Shown here: in pieces, positions 54,617 through 64,000 of the stretch
Numbering within the stretch: the stretch's first letter is position 1
How the letters are laid out: the number at the start of each line of letters is the position of its first letter
Assembly (NCBI GenBank): GCA_026075535.2
Contig: AP026549.1
Coordinates: 1,302,001 to 1,366,000, forward strand
DNA length: 64,000 nucleotides
Direction of reading: 5' to 3'
Origin: Tricholoma matsutake
Lineage: Eukaryota; Basidiomycota; Agaricomycetes; Agaricales; Tricholomataceae
Notes under the pieces: model-generated
The model's database searches: none
Seen by the model: the letters and a program-made list of their open reading frames with translations, nothing else
Told to the model about the DNA's origin: nothing
Position numbers and translations under genes: made by a program

Positions 54617-57600
54617 TTGGTGCAGATAGCGTGGGTGGTTAACCTTAACCCTAAGTTGTGCATCTTCAAGCCCTTGCAATTTCTCCTGACACAATTTCTG
54701 CCCTCAGACTGCTCCAGTACTAGCACACTATCTCTCATTCCTTGTCACTGTTCCTTTTCAACCTCCTGTCTTGTTGATAGGCATCCATTGAAAGAACTCT
54801 TGGATTGCTCTGGAGTTCTGACAACTACACTTTGCATTGGAGAACTTTGGGACTGCTCATAAGCCCTAGGGCATGGCACAGGTACAGGTATGGGTATGGG
54901 ATTGCCATATCCAGGCAACACCATACCCTTTTCCACGGTGTTATGGGTATGTGTGGGTATGCTGGTACCTGGATTTTGGTCAGGTGAGTGATCATCTGTG
55001 TTGAGATTTCGACTTTTTAATGACATATCACAGGAAAAACCCATGAGTCATGGTGACCTGACTCGTGGGTTTACCTCCAGTGATGAGATGTGAACATCTT
55101 TTTCAGCAAATTTCTATCAAATATCATGAAAAATAACAGTAAAAAATGCAGGGGTACTTTTCAATGACATATTGCGGGCAAACCCCCCATGAGAAGATGC
55201 AAACATCTTTTCCTATCAAATATAATGAAAAATATCAATACCCATGAATAACCTGTCCTCTCACTGCAGATTCATCACAAGCCTTTGGATTGCTCCAGAG
55301 CTTCTCCACACGTTCTACCTGGTGTTCTGTCGCTGTGCTTTCTGGATTGCTACAAACCCCCTTGCTCAGAATAAACCTGTGCCTTGTTTGTTACCTGGAT
55401 GGGTGAGCCTCATCTGCTGCAGTTTTTTGTCAATCCTCTGATGTTGAATTCCTAGCTTCTCCCCCTTGGCAATCACTTTTATTGCTTGATCCTACTCTTT
55501 TGGTTGCAAAGTTGCACTACCAGACCTATGAACAGGACAAGTCATTGTTTACCTCCCCAAGGTGAAGGCCCTTGCCACTGTCTTTAGGAGATAACCAGCC
55601 ACTGACTGAGCCTGTTATACCCTCGCTACTTCTCCAACAACTGTGGTCTTCTCCCAACCATCCTTACCTCACATTCCTTCCAGAACAGCCCAGTTTTGGA
55701 CCAAATTTAACTGCTCCATGGGTGTCATCCCCTTGTTCAAAGGGTCTATTGGATGGCATCCGAGTGACCACATGGCCAAAAGGTGGAAGGCATTTGTAAG
55801 TGAGCCTGTGAAACCTTCGGCATATGGCTATTTCCATAGTCAGCCTTCAGAAGAGGAGATGATCAAGGTGATTCAGGAATCATGGGATGGGTTTGTGGTT
55901 TACCTAGGCTACATCTCATTGCTTTTGCTGCTGGTGGCTCGTCTACCAGCCAAAACACCTGTCGATCATCAATGCCTGACACTGTCAGAGGTGGTGGAGG
56001 ATGCAGATGCCCGCATGAGTGAATCAGTGTTGAAGGATCTGGAGCTATGTTCCATGTGGAATAGAGATGAGCAAAGGAAGGGAGTTGTCATTGAGGTTGG
56101 CAATTGCCCATGGCTAGATCTTGTCCCTTATTTCTTCTCTTTCAACCTCCCATTCTGGCTTCACTGGTCCTCCCCTCCATTTGTACACCCTCTGAACTCA
56201 TGGGTATCATCTTTCCTACCCTTGGAAGTGCTGCCAGATGACCTGAATGCTCCAAAACCAGAGCCCCATAGTGGGCAGCGCAAAGGAGAATCCTTCAAAG
56301 GGTTCATGGAATGTCACCGCCTGCGAAACCTCGACTGTGAACACACAGAGACTGAAGCTGAGAAATTGGTTAGGAAGAATCGAAAAAAGGAGTGGGCCAG
56401 CAAATGTAAACCAGGAAAGAAAGGGCCTGCAGTTTCATGTGGGAGCTGGTGGACAGTTATCGGATCCAGAAGAACATCACATGCAAGGAGGTTCCGACCA
56501 CCTGGGACATCTATTCCCATCACCAGATTTGGTATGACTCTTCCAATAATGAGTTTGATTGCTGTTCCAAGTTTGAAGATGAAGATGGAAAGTGTGATCA
56601 GGACAGTGATGAGAATAGTGATGATTTTGCAAATGAGAATCCCTGCTGGCAGCCACCTGCATGTCCCCATCCTGGTCCATCAGCCTATGCCCCAATGTTA
56701 ATGATCGTGTACATGTCACTCCATCCACAGGTCCAGAGCATCCCAAACCCTCTCCATCAGTTCCACAACACCCCAACATTGATGATTATGTGCATGCTCA
56801 TCAATCCATGGGTCCAGTGCCTCCCAAACCTGGTCCATTGGTTCCACAACACCCCAAAGCTAAGGATAGTGTGCGTGCTCATCAATTCATGGGTCCTGCA
56901 CCTCCCAAACCTGGTCCTTTGGTTCCACAACACCCCAACATTGACAATTGTTTGCCTCCTCATTAATCTGTGGGTCCAGTGCCTCCCAAACCTCGTCCAT
57001 TGGCTCCTGTTCCATGACATCCCAACGTCAATGATTGTGCAAGTGCTCCTCAACCTGCGGGTCCAGCATCTGTGTCTCCACCTCTACCTGTTCAACAACC
57101 TCTTATCCATGTTTCTCCTTTGCAAGTCCCTAGCACCACATCACCCTCTCTGGCACCACCAATCCTTTGTCAAGGTCCACCTTACTCAACATCATGTGAG
57201 ATGAAGGCATCATCACCCCATTCAGATGTGCTTCAGCCCCTCTCAATGCCTTTCCATTTGCCCTCTTCCACATTGTCTGTCTCTTGACAAGTTCTCTCTT
57301 CTGCAGCACAAGATATAGCCACGAGTAACAATGTTGAAATGGCTGACAGCACCAATGTGCCACCTTGCAGGGAGACACCACCAACAATGTTGATGAGCAC
57401 TCCATGCCTGCCAGACTTCCTCCCCATGGTGGAGCCCACAGCAAGTTCGTCTACTCAGACAGTTGGTGGCTGCCATCCACTCCATCAGGAACTTGTACAA
57501 CACAATGACAATCCCAAGAGAAGATCCCAAGTGCCACTCGCTTCTGTTCAAGGATGCCCTGGCCCATCCTCCTTGCCACCAGATGCAATGCAAGTTGACA

Positions 57601-58584
57601 CCTCCCCGATGGTTGTGGGTAGTTCAAATTCCTCAAAAGACATTGTGGAAGACCTTCTTTACCACTGCTTTGGCTTCACAATTGGCAGTGCCATTGTGCA
57701 CCCAACCACACTTGCTGGAAGATTTACCAATGGTCTCAATACCTGGAAGGTGGCTTGTCATGCAGTTGGGGCCCAAGAACTTCATTCCATCAATGAGCAT
57801 CATTCAATGATGATGGATTTTCTCTGCACTATCATTGGCTCAGAAAGACCTTTGGACAATATCCCAGCATCTTATTGGGACCTTCATCCCCAAAATCCTG
57901 ACTGCCTTTCAGACTACAATATGGCACTGCGCATATCACAGAAGACCTCCAACATGCAGACCCTCTATATTCTGAGACTGCTCTCTGATGAAGATGCTTT
58001 GAATCACACCTGGCTAATTGCTGTTGATGCAGCCATGGTGCTGGAGTGTATCCACTGAGGTCTTGGTCCTACAGTTGCTGATATTGCACTGTATTTCATC
58101 AAAAATGGCATTCCCTTTGTCACACTGCAACCCAAACTTCCTGTCTATAACCTTTTCCACCACTGCCAACACAATTGGATCTTACACTTGGAAGGAGGAA
58201 CTTCCATCACACCTTCACACTCCTCAAGTTTCAAGACTATGAACAGTAATGCAATGAGTTCTTTGTCAAACATCTGCATGCCCATTGTGCCCTTCCCATG
58301 GGTTGTGTAGTGGCTCGACTAGCACGTGAGGTATTGCAGCCCACCATGACAAACTGTGAACCTGTGCATGAAGTGTATTCTGATTGTTATTTTGCATATC
58401 CAGTCAGTGGCAGAGTTGTTGTGGATGATCAGCTCACAGAGGCTGAAATTGACTTTATTTTGGGGTGCTACCCTGTAGTGGGCACTGGTAAGTTACTTCA
58501 ATTTCCTATGCCTCAGTATCATGGTCATTCAGCTCAACCAACCAGGTACACAACAAACCCATTCCTGGTTTCCTCATCTCAATG
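54617..58584 (+). pseudogene. Large protein of unknown function, Agaricomycete multicopy-type family
   Basis: An N-terminal part (54617-54870) is followed by about 370 bp of non-coding DNA with ATGGGTATGGG strings, possibly an insertion. The body includes GVIPLFKGSIGWHP, YGYFHSQPSEEEMI, QESWDGFVVYLGYI, LVARLPAKTP, CPWLDLVPYFFSFNLPFWLH, SGQRKGESFKGFM and (after a frameshift near 56435) DSYRIQKNITCKEV. A Pro-rich minisatellite follows. The C-terminal part has EDLLYHCFGFTIG, IPASYWDLHP, CVVARLAREVLQP and LTEAEIDFILGCY with a 45-nt intron (58488-58532). It is cut by element E. No enzyme motif is recognised. Confidence 0.5.
56690..57060 (+). repeat. 84-bp coding minisatellite (Pro/His-rich)
   Basis: Four to five units of 28 codons with the pattern HPNxxD, VHAHQSMGP, PPKPGPLVPQ. 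All stay in one frame apart from two stops in the last copies. Confidence 0.75.
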
Positions 58585-59000
58585 CAAGACTTTGCACTCC
58601 CCCCTGTATTCCTATCAGAGTCCTAGGAGTCCGAGTTTTCCAATAGGAGTCCGATCAGAATCCGATAGGAGTCCTACTAGTCCAATACTAGTCCTAGGAG
58701 TCTGATAGGAATCCGATCGGAATGTATCTTGATGACCATGTACTCATTTCCAAGAAATTCCTAGTAAATTCTGAGTAAAGTCCTATGCAATTCCAACAGG
58801 TAGTCAGAATACCACACCATTTCAGAAGACTTAACTTTGGTGAAAGTGCTTACAAAATAAATGGGCAGAGCAGGGATTGAACCCCAGACCTTGGGATATA
58901 TAAGCCACATGACCATCAAACAAGTGCTCAACCAGTTGAGCCACAGGAGCATTAATAAACATGTAATATAAAGTCCATTTATAGCACTTAGGATTACTTC
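58585..59000. mobile_element. Element E: left part of an hAT-like element, cut by gypsy-4
   Basis: Begins CAAGACTTTGCACTCCCCCC, matching the TTTACACTCCCCC core of the family. Many GGAGTCCGAT/GGACTC subterminal repeats follow (58600-58730), then a type 2 tRNA-like module. The right part should lie beyond the window, past gypsy-4. Confidence 0.7.
58851..58955 (-). other. tRNA-like Pol III module, type 2 (element E)
   Basis: Minus strand: CTCCTGTGGCTCAACTGG (A box), GGGGTTCAATCCC (a full B-box match) and TTTATTTTG soon after. It has the best B box of the five. Confidence 0.65.
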
Positions 59001-59706
59001 TGTTAAGAACTGATCTGAGAGGGCTCATTGGAATCCAATTGGACACTGCAGGTGTTGTTTATGGAAGGTTGTCAGGTCATTGCAGATTCTGTGGGAGGGG
59101 AAACAGAAAGTACTTGGATTCAGCTTGTAAGAAGCTGCACCCTTCACCTCATCTGGTGTCCTAATTTCAAGTTGGAGGTTTGGAGGTAGGAGTGGGAAAG
59201 TGTGGGTAAATGTGGGAAGGAGTACTGAGGGACTTAGGTTAAGTTCAGATGAGGTTAGAACTTCAGAGGGAGACTGGAGGTTGAGTCGAATAGAGTTCAG
59301 ACTCTTAGAGAACTGAGGTTGGAGTAGAAGGAGGTTTGGATTGGCAGATTAAAGTCGAGTCTATGTCAATATACAAACTGAGGAATACAAGGCAAAACTA
59401 ACTAAGCTTAAATGCTGTAGTCCAGAATAATGCGGAACAGGAACAAAGACTGCAGCAGTGTCTTGACTGCATAGTTAAATTATCTAGCAGGAGCCGCACA
59501 GGAATCCGTAGTCAAATTTGCAATAGAGATGGCAGCCTTGGGAAGGCAGCCATGGATGCTGTACAAGGTGGCCTGGTGCACAGCAGTGTGGGCAGTGCAA
59601 GGTGGCCAGGAATGAAATTGGGAGGCATAGACAAAAATCAGGTTCTATGTGCAGGAAAGGGTCGGATGGATGTGGGTTCCGATCGGGCAAGGAACAGTTC
59701 TTGACA
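59001..59706 (-). repeat. 3' LTR of gypsy-4
   Basis: 706 bp, TGTTAAGAAC...GTTCTTGACA; the same family as the solo LTR at 53772-54476. Confidence 0.9.
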
Positions 59707-59731
59707 GTATTTCCCCCTTAGTGCCGAGCCT

Positions 59732-60124
59732 ATGAGGCATGTGAGGGTTTGGGTCCGAATGAGGAAGTTGATAAGGAAGGGATTCACTCAGGTGGCCAAT
59801 GCAGTGCGGGAGTCAATGGGGGAGATCCAGGATGCTTTGGACCCAGAGTGGGTGGAGGAAGAAAGCACCAGGGAGGAGAGTGATGAGGGTGACAAAGAGG
59901 TGGAGCGGGCGGTGCGAGAGTCCCGGCGGGAAAGACGTGGGATCCACAAGTCTGGAGATGACTGGGCGGCCTTCCAGAGATATCTGGAGAAAAGGCGGGC
60001 GGATGATGAGGAGGAGAGTGAGAGTGGAGATGAGGAGGGTGGAGAGAAGGACGAGGGTGGAGAAGAGAGTGAGGTTGGGGGAGAGGGTGACGAAGATGGA
60101 GAGGGAGAAGTGGAGGTAGTGTAG
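59732..60124 (+). CDS. Antisense accessory ORF of gypsy-4 (second-exon homologue only)
   Basis: 130 codons opposite to pol, between the 3' LTR and the end of the chromodomain ORF. VRESMGEIQDALDPEWVEEE parallels the accessory gene of gypsy-2 (SIQEMMSDILGALEPEWNQE), followed by a basic then very acidic tail ending VEVV. The coiled-coil exon and cysteine cluster of gypsy-2 are missing here, so this copy lost its 5' part. The convergent layout with pol leaves about 85 bp between stops. Function unknown. Confidence 0.5.
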   Translation: MRHVRVWVRMRKLIRKGFTQVANAVRESMGEIQDALDPEWVEEESTREESDEGDKEVERAVRESRRERRGIHKSGDDWAAFQRYLEKRRADDEEESESGDEEGGEKDEGGEESEVGGEGDEDGEGEVEVV

Positions 60125-60210
60125 GGATCCAGTCGGATCCAAAAAAAATCTTTTTTCAATAAAGTTTGTTTCTGAGTTCAGACTGAGTGAATAAGTAATG
60201 TGAATAGTCT

Positions 60211-61287
60211 TTAAGCAGGTAATGGTCTGGGTTTCTGTGGGTAGCAGGTGTGAAAATCCGCAAGGAGTTCTTGGGTGTGGTCAAGTTCCATAACAGGTAG
60301 CCAGGAGGTCTCTTCATCGGTTCCCTGGTAACCTTCCCATTGGACAAGGTAGAGCATCTTGCAGTGATGTCGGTTGTCAACTTTGGAGTCGAGGACTTCG
60401 GCGATCTCATATTTGAGCTCGTCATCGATGGTGATTGGAGGAGGTGGAGGTTGTACTCGATTTGGAATTGTGTTCGGGGAGTGTTTCTCTAGTTGAGAGA
60501 CATGGAAAACAGGGTGAATGGCTCGCATGTGATCCAGGAGCTGCAGGGCGACTGAGTGAGTGCCCAGGTGGGCGATGATTTCAAAGGGGCCATGGTTCTT
60601 TTTGGAAAGTTTCTTGGAAGGATGAGTGGTGCCAATATTTTCCGCAGTGACGTAGGCAGAGTCACCAATGTTGAAGTCAGGTGCGGGTGCCCGATGTTTG
60701 TCCACAGGACCTTGATAATGCTCTTGAGCAGCCACAAGCTGTTTCTGAAGCTCCTGATGAAGGTCATCTAAGTCGACGATGAACTCGCGGGCACGCTGTG
60801 AAGCTAAGTCGTGTTCTTGAAAGACAGAAATGTTCAGGTGATAGCCTTTGTTGGCAAAGAAAGGAGATATGCCTGTAGAGGCAGAAGGAGCATTGTTGTA
60901 GGCAAATTCACCCAAGGGTAAGAGGTGAGACCAGTCGTCCTGCTGATAATTGCAGAAGATCTGGAGGTACTGCTCCAAGGTCTGATTAAGTCGTTCTGTC
61001 TGACCATCACCTTGCGGGTGATAACCAGAAGTGAAGTGGATCTGCATGTTGAGTGTTTTTCCAAGGGAGTGGAAGAAATGGGAGATGAACTCGGATCCCT
61101 GGTCACAAGTGACATGCGACAGAATGCCATGCTTGGAGAAGATGTGGAGGACAAACAGGTTGGCTAGTTCTTGGGCTGTGATTTCATTGACAGTTGGGAT
61201 GAAGATGCCTTGCTTGGTGAGGCAGTCAACAATGACCTGGATAGTGGTGTGACCATCGGAGTCAGGTAGTTGTTCAATGAAGTCCAT
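60211..61287 (-). CDS. gypsy-4 integrase core, C-terminal domain and chromodomain
   Basis: 358 uninterrupted codons from MDFIEQLPDSDGH. Catalytic residues are visible: D in VIVDCLTKQ, D in CDQGSEF, E in DGQTERLNQTLEQY. FNIGDSAYVTAENI and HPVFHVSQLEKH mark the C-terminal domain. The chromodomain (about residues 290-345) has EIAEVLDSKV, LYLVQWEGYQG and ETSWLPVMEL. The usual W-E-P of the chromodomain reads W-L-P. The N-terminal zinc domain lies upstream at 61351-61600, beyond a TGA at 61351. Confidence 0.85.
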   Translation of the reverse strand: MDFIEQLPDSDGHTTIQVIVDCLTKQGIFIPTVNEITAQELANLFVLHIFSKHGILSHVTCDQGSEFISHFFHSLGKTLNMQIHFTSGYHPQGDGQTERLNQTLEQYLQIFCNYQQDDWSHLLPLGEFAYNNAPSASTGISPFFANKGYHLNISVFQEHDLASQRAREFIVDLDDLHQELQKQLVAAQEHYQGPVDKHRAPAPDFNIGDSAYVTAENIGTTHPSKKLSKKNHGPFEIIAHLGTHSVALQLLDHMRAIHPVFHVSQLEKHSPNTIPNRVQPPPPPITIDDELKYEIAEVLDSKVDNRHHCKMLYLVQWEGYQGTDEETSWLPVMELDHTQELLADFHTCYPQKPRPLPA

Positions 61288-61350
61288 GGAGATGGAGTTC
61301 CAAGGTTGTTCCGGAACCGGAAGTTGCTTTAGAAACCTGTAGGGCTTGTG

Positions 61351-62921
61351 TCAAGGTGATTTGGATTGCTTGCAAGTGGTACAGGATTTGCAGAATTCCT
61401 GGACAAAGGTGTGGAGGTTTGGCCAGACATATTCCCAGCGGACAAGCTGCTGGGTTTTGTTTTGTCCAAAGTGGCCAGAGAGAATATGATCATGTTTGTG
61501 TTGGAGGACCTTGAGGCAGAGATCCGCGACATCCAGAACATAAATCTGGTTGAAGTGGCAGAGAAGACCTGCCTCGTCTATGGTCCAGTTGGGGTTGACA
61601 GGTGTCAGGAGATGAATGGATGATAAGGGGTCAAGGGGTAGGGAGGTGCGGATGTCATTGTGAAGTTTCTCAACATCCATGATTACTGCTTGTTGAAGGA
61701 TGGGTGTGGCAAAATAGGTGGCTCAAAGGGAAGAGGTGAGCTGTTCTTGTGTGAATACAGGTTGGAAGTTGGTTGGGTTTACAGAGGCAAAGTCACTATT
61801 TCCCCCTTTGCGGTAGACATCCCAATGTGTAGTGAGCGCATCTGGCTTGGCCCCTAATTTTCCGGGGTGGAATCGGATGATGAGATTGAACTGGGAAAGG
61901 TATTCAGACCAACAGGCCTGGTGGTGGGTGAGCAACTTAGTAGTGCTGAAGTACTCAAGATTTTTGTGGTCAGTGACCACATCAACTGGGTTTGTGGAAC
62001 CCTCAAAGTACTGCCACCAGTGTTTTAAGGCTTCAAAGATGGCCAAGAGTTCCTTGTCATGGGTGTCATAATTTAGTTCAGTGGGATTAAAGGAGTGGGA
62101 GTGAAAAGCAACCAGATGGATTTCTCCATCCATAGTGTAAACCAAAAGGATTGCCGCTAGGGCATAGTCGGAAGCATCGGTTTCGAGTACCATTTGTGAG
62201 TCAGGTACCCATTGAGTTAAGATGGGGGCATGAGTGAATTCTTGTTTGAGCTTTTCAAATGCGTTGCAGCACTTCTTGTTGAAGTCCCAGGGTGCGGATT
62301 TCCATGTCAAGCGGGTGAGTGGAATGACAATGTCTGAATAGCCATTAATGAAGCGGCAGTAAAAATTGCAGAAGCCTAAGAAGGATTGTATATCCTTAGC
62401 TTTCCTAGGCTTGGGCCAGTCGAGCACAGTTTTGACTTTATCCTCAGACATCCACAGTCCATCCAGTGAAAGGATGAAACCTAAATATTCAATGGTGTCT
62501 TTGTGGAACTCACATTTCTGTGGAGAGGCATAAAGTCCATTTTTCCTGAGACAGCGGAGGACTTCTTTGACGTGAGCCCTGTGCTGGGACTTGTCATCTG
62601 AATAGATCAGGATGTCGTCGAGGTATACAATTACACACACATCCAGCATGTCACTGAAGATGTCATTCATAAACTGCTGGAAGGCAGTGGGTGCATTAGT
62701 GAGTCCAAAGGGAACCACCAACCACTCAAAGGATCTGTAGCGGGTGCAGAAAGTAGTTTTACATTCATCACCATCAGCAATGCGGACTAGGTGATAAGCA
62801 TGTCACAAGTCTATCTTAGTGAACAAGTGGGCTTTACAGGGAGAGTCAAGGAGGTCGGAAATGAGAGGAAGTGGGTAGCGGTCTTTCTTTGTAAGGCGAT
62901 TAAGTCCTTGGTAGTCAACAC
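61351..62921 (-). pseudogene. gypsy-4 reverse transcriptase, RNase H and integrase zinc domain
   Basis: RT: KTTFCTRYRSFEWLVVPFG, TNAPTAFQQFMNDIF and an intact YLDDILIYSDD. RNase H: LETDASDYALAAILL, NYDTHDKELLAIFEAL and TDHKNLEYFSTTKLL. Integrase zinc domain: HKHDHILSGHFGQNKTQ with CKSCTTCKQ. TGA codons lie at 61351, 61723, 62803 and 62926. At 61723 gypsy-2 has CGA and at 62803 it has TGG. Confidence 0.85.
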
Positions 62922-62925
62922 AAAG

Positions 62926-63687
62926 TCAGAGACTACCATCCTTCTTCTTGACAAAGAGAATCGGAGCACCATGCAGAGACTTGGATGGGTGGATGAAACC
63001 TGAGCAGACGTTTTCATCAATGAAGACTCCTAAGGCTTCTAATTCAGAGGGAGAGAGAGAATACATGCGACCTGGAGGAGGGGGAGCATTATCCTCTGTC
63101 TCTATCTTGAGGTCATAAGGACAATGTGGAGGAAGGGTGTCTGCTTTAGTCTTATTAAAGACATCAGCAAATTCATGATACTGTGGCGGAATATCGGAAA
63201 GGTCGGATGGGTTAGTGGCTTGGGCAGATAACCCTTCTGGAGAGAAGGTCATCTGAAAAGCTACTGCCCCAGGATGTTTGCTAGCATGCACATAAGCAGC
63301 AGCATTGATGAAAGAGATGTCGGGGGGTGTAAACTTGGGAGGAATGGTGGGTTCAGAACGTGCAGAGGAGTCGAGGATTTCTGCCGGAAGGTTTGGGGGC
63401 AAAGGTGACATCAGGGGTGCTGGACCTCTATGATCTGCAGAGCAGAAAGCGAGTTGGCTTGAAGACCAGTCAATCAATGGATTGTATTGCTTCAGCCAGT
63501 TATGACTGAGTATGGCGGAACAGGAAGAGTTGAGCGAGGTTACATAAAATGACAAATTGAACACTTCACCGGCAGGAAAGGTGATTGGAAGTTTGACAAC
63601 CTGAGTTATGGTGGAGTTGCAAGATCCATCAAAGAGTCGTAATCCAATCGGGTTAATGGCTTCTGTGCTGAGTTGGTTATTCAACAC
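62926..63687 (-). pseudogene. gypsy-4 aspartic protease region and linker to RT
   Basis: SCSAILSHNWLKQYNPLIDW is the distal protease motif. The frame continues through PYDLKIETEDNAPPPPGRMY and FIDENVCSGFIHPSKSLH to PILFVKKKD. The catalytic DSGSSHCFLDS block lies just upstream (about 63690-63730) in another frame. Compared with gypsy-2, the protein is about 80 percent identical by eye. Confidence 0.8.
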
Positions 63688-63837
63688 AAAAGAGGAGTCA
63701 AGGAAGCAATGGGAGGAGCCAGAGTCAATAAGGGTTCAGAAAGGGGCAGAAGAGTCAGGAAATGTTAAAAGAATGGTTATGGAGTCAGGGTCAGAAAGAG
63801 TGGACACATTGAGACGAACGTAGGCAGCCAAGTGTGT

Positions 63838-64000
63838 AAGGTCAATGCAACCCCCAGCCCCAATGGCTGTTTCCTGAGGGTTGTGGATTATTTTTCCAAG
63901 TCCGTGGATTCAGGAATCACAGCGGATGCACGGGCTTTTGCGGCTTTAGATTTCAGGCAGTTTCCTGCTACATGCCCTTCTTCACTGCAGTAGAGACAAA
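63838..64000 (-). pseudogene. gypsy-4 gag C-terminus (partial)
   Basis: Plus-strand TTTGTCTCTACTGCAGTG at the right edge is the complement of a zinc-knuckle coding stretch (HCSEEGH), as in gypsy-2 (YCGKKGH). It continues past the window. Confidence 0.65.

Larger units (their letters stand above)
59001..64000 (-). mobile_element. gypsy-4: Ty3/gypsy chromovirus, runs off the right edge
   Basis: 3' LTR 59001-59706, polypurine tract (minus strand ACTAAGGGGGAAATAC) as in gypsy-2, antisense accessory ORF, then integrase with chromodomain, RNase H, RT and protease. The gag tail is at the edge. It is the same lineage as gypsy-2 but much better kept: the four stops seen in pol are all TGA. The left flank ACTTC (58996-59000) should recur after the 5' LTR outside the window. 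Confidence 0.9.

Overview
The window looks like a stretch of nuclear genome from a mushroom-forming basidiomycete (Agaricomycetes). Introns are short (43-66 nt, GT...AG with CTNAC-like branch sites). The transposon content also fits: chromodomain Ty3/gypsy elements, Ty1/copia, a Plavaka-type (CACTA/Tnp2) transposase and hAT remnants. There is also a FunK1-kinase-like fragment and several gene families that I associate from memory with Agaricomycete expansions. The genus cannot be told. Only the first 2 kb looks like ordinary host DNA: an F-box/LRR-like gene end and an aminoglycoside-phosphotransferase-family kinase. Nearly everything else is mobile DNA, nested several layers deep.

Layout. 2.06-3.22 kb: a candidate TIR element holding a kinase-gene fragment. 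3.5-14.8 kb: a decayed gypsy element (gypsy-1) cut by a 2.3-kb non-autonomous hAT-like element (B) and by a short LTR element (N) with one long ORF; N is itself cut by another hAT-like element (C). 14.8-16.1 kb: a hAT transposase relic split by a 536-bp MITE (G). 16.4-22.9 kb: gypsy-2, complete with LTRs and an antisense, intron-containing accessory gene. 22.9-25.8 kb: an unknown repeat-bearing ORF split by hAT-like element F. 27.1-35.0 kb: a copia element split by gypsy-3. 35.0-36.3 kb: satellite and AT-rich DNA. 36.3-39.4 kb: a nearly intact Plavaka transposase gene. 39.5-58.6 kb: multicopy-type genes (WD40, a coiled-coil/acidic repeat protein, a large protein of unknown function). These are interrupted by three copies of an LTR-like repeat (R1), a gag-only LTR element, a solo LTR and hAT-like element D. 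58.6-64 kb: a fifth hAT-like element (E) broken by gypsy-4, which runs off the window.

Most insertions were resolved at base level. Removing the element and one copy of its target-site duplication restores an open reading frame or a paralogous empty site. The main novelty is the B/C/D/E/F group. These 1.4-2.4-kb elements have 8-bp target duplications and no transposase. They share internal modules: outward-facing tRNA-like units, palindromes that sit exactly at a splice donor followed by a consensus intron (four introns at a 149-bp period in C), and runs of four or five C-rich/G-rich hairpins. A second theme is decay by CpG deamination. In-frame stops are mostly TGA at CGA or TGG positions, and the three differences between the LTRs of N can each be derived from one CpG change.
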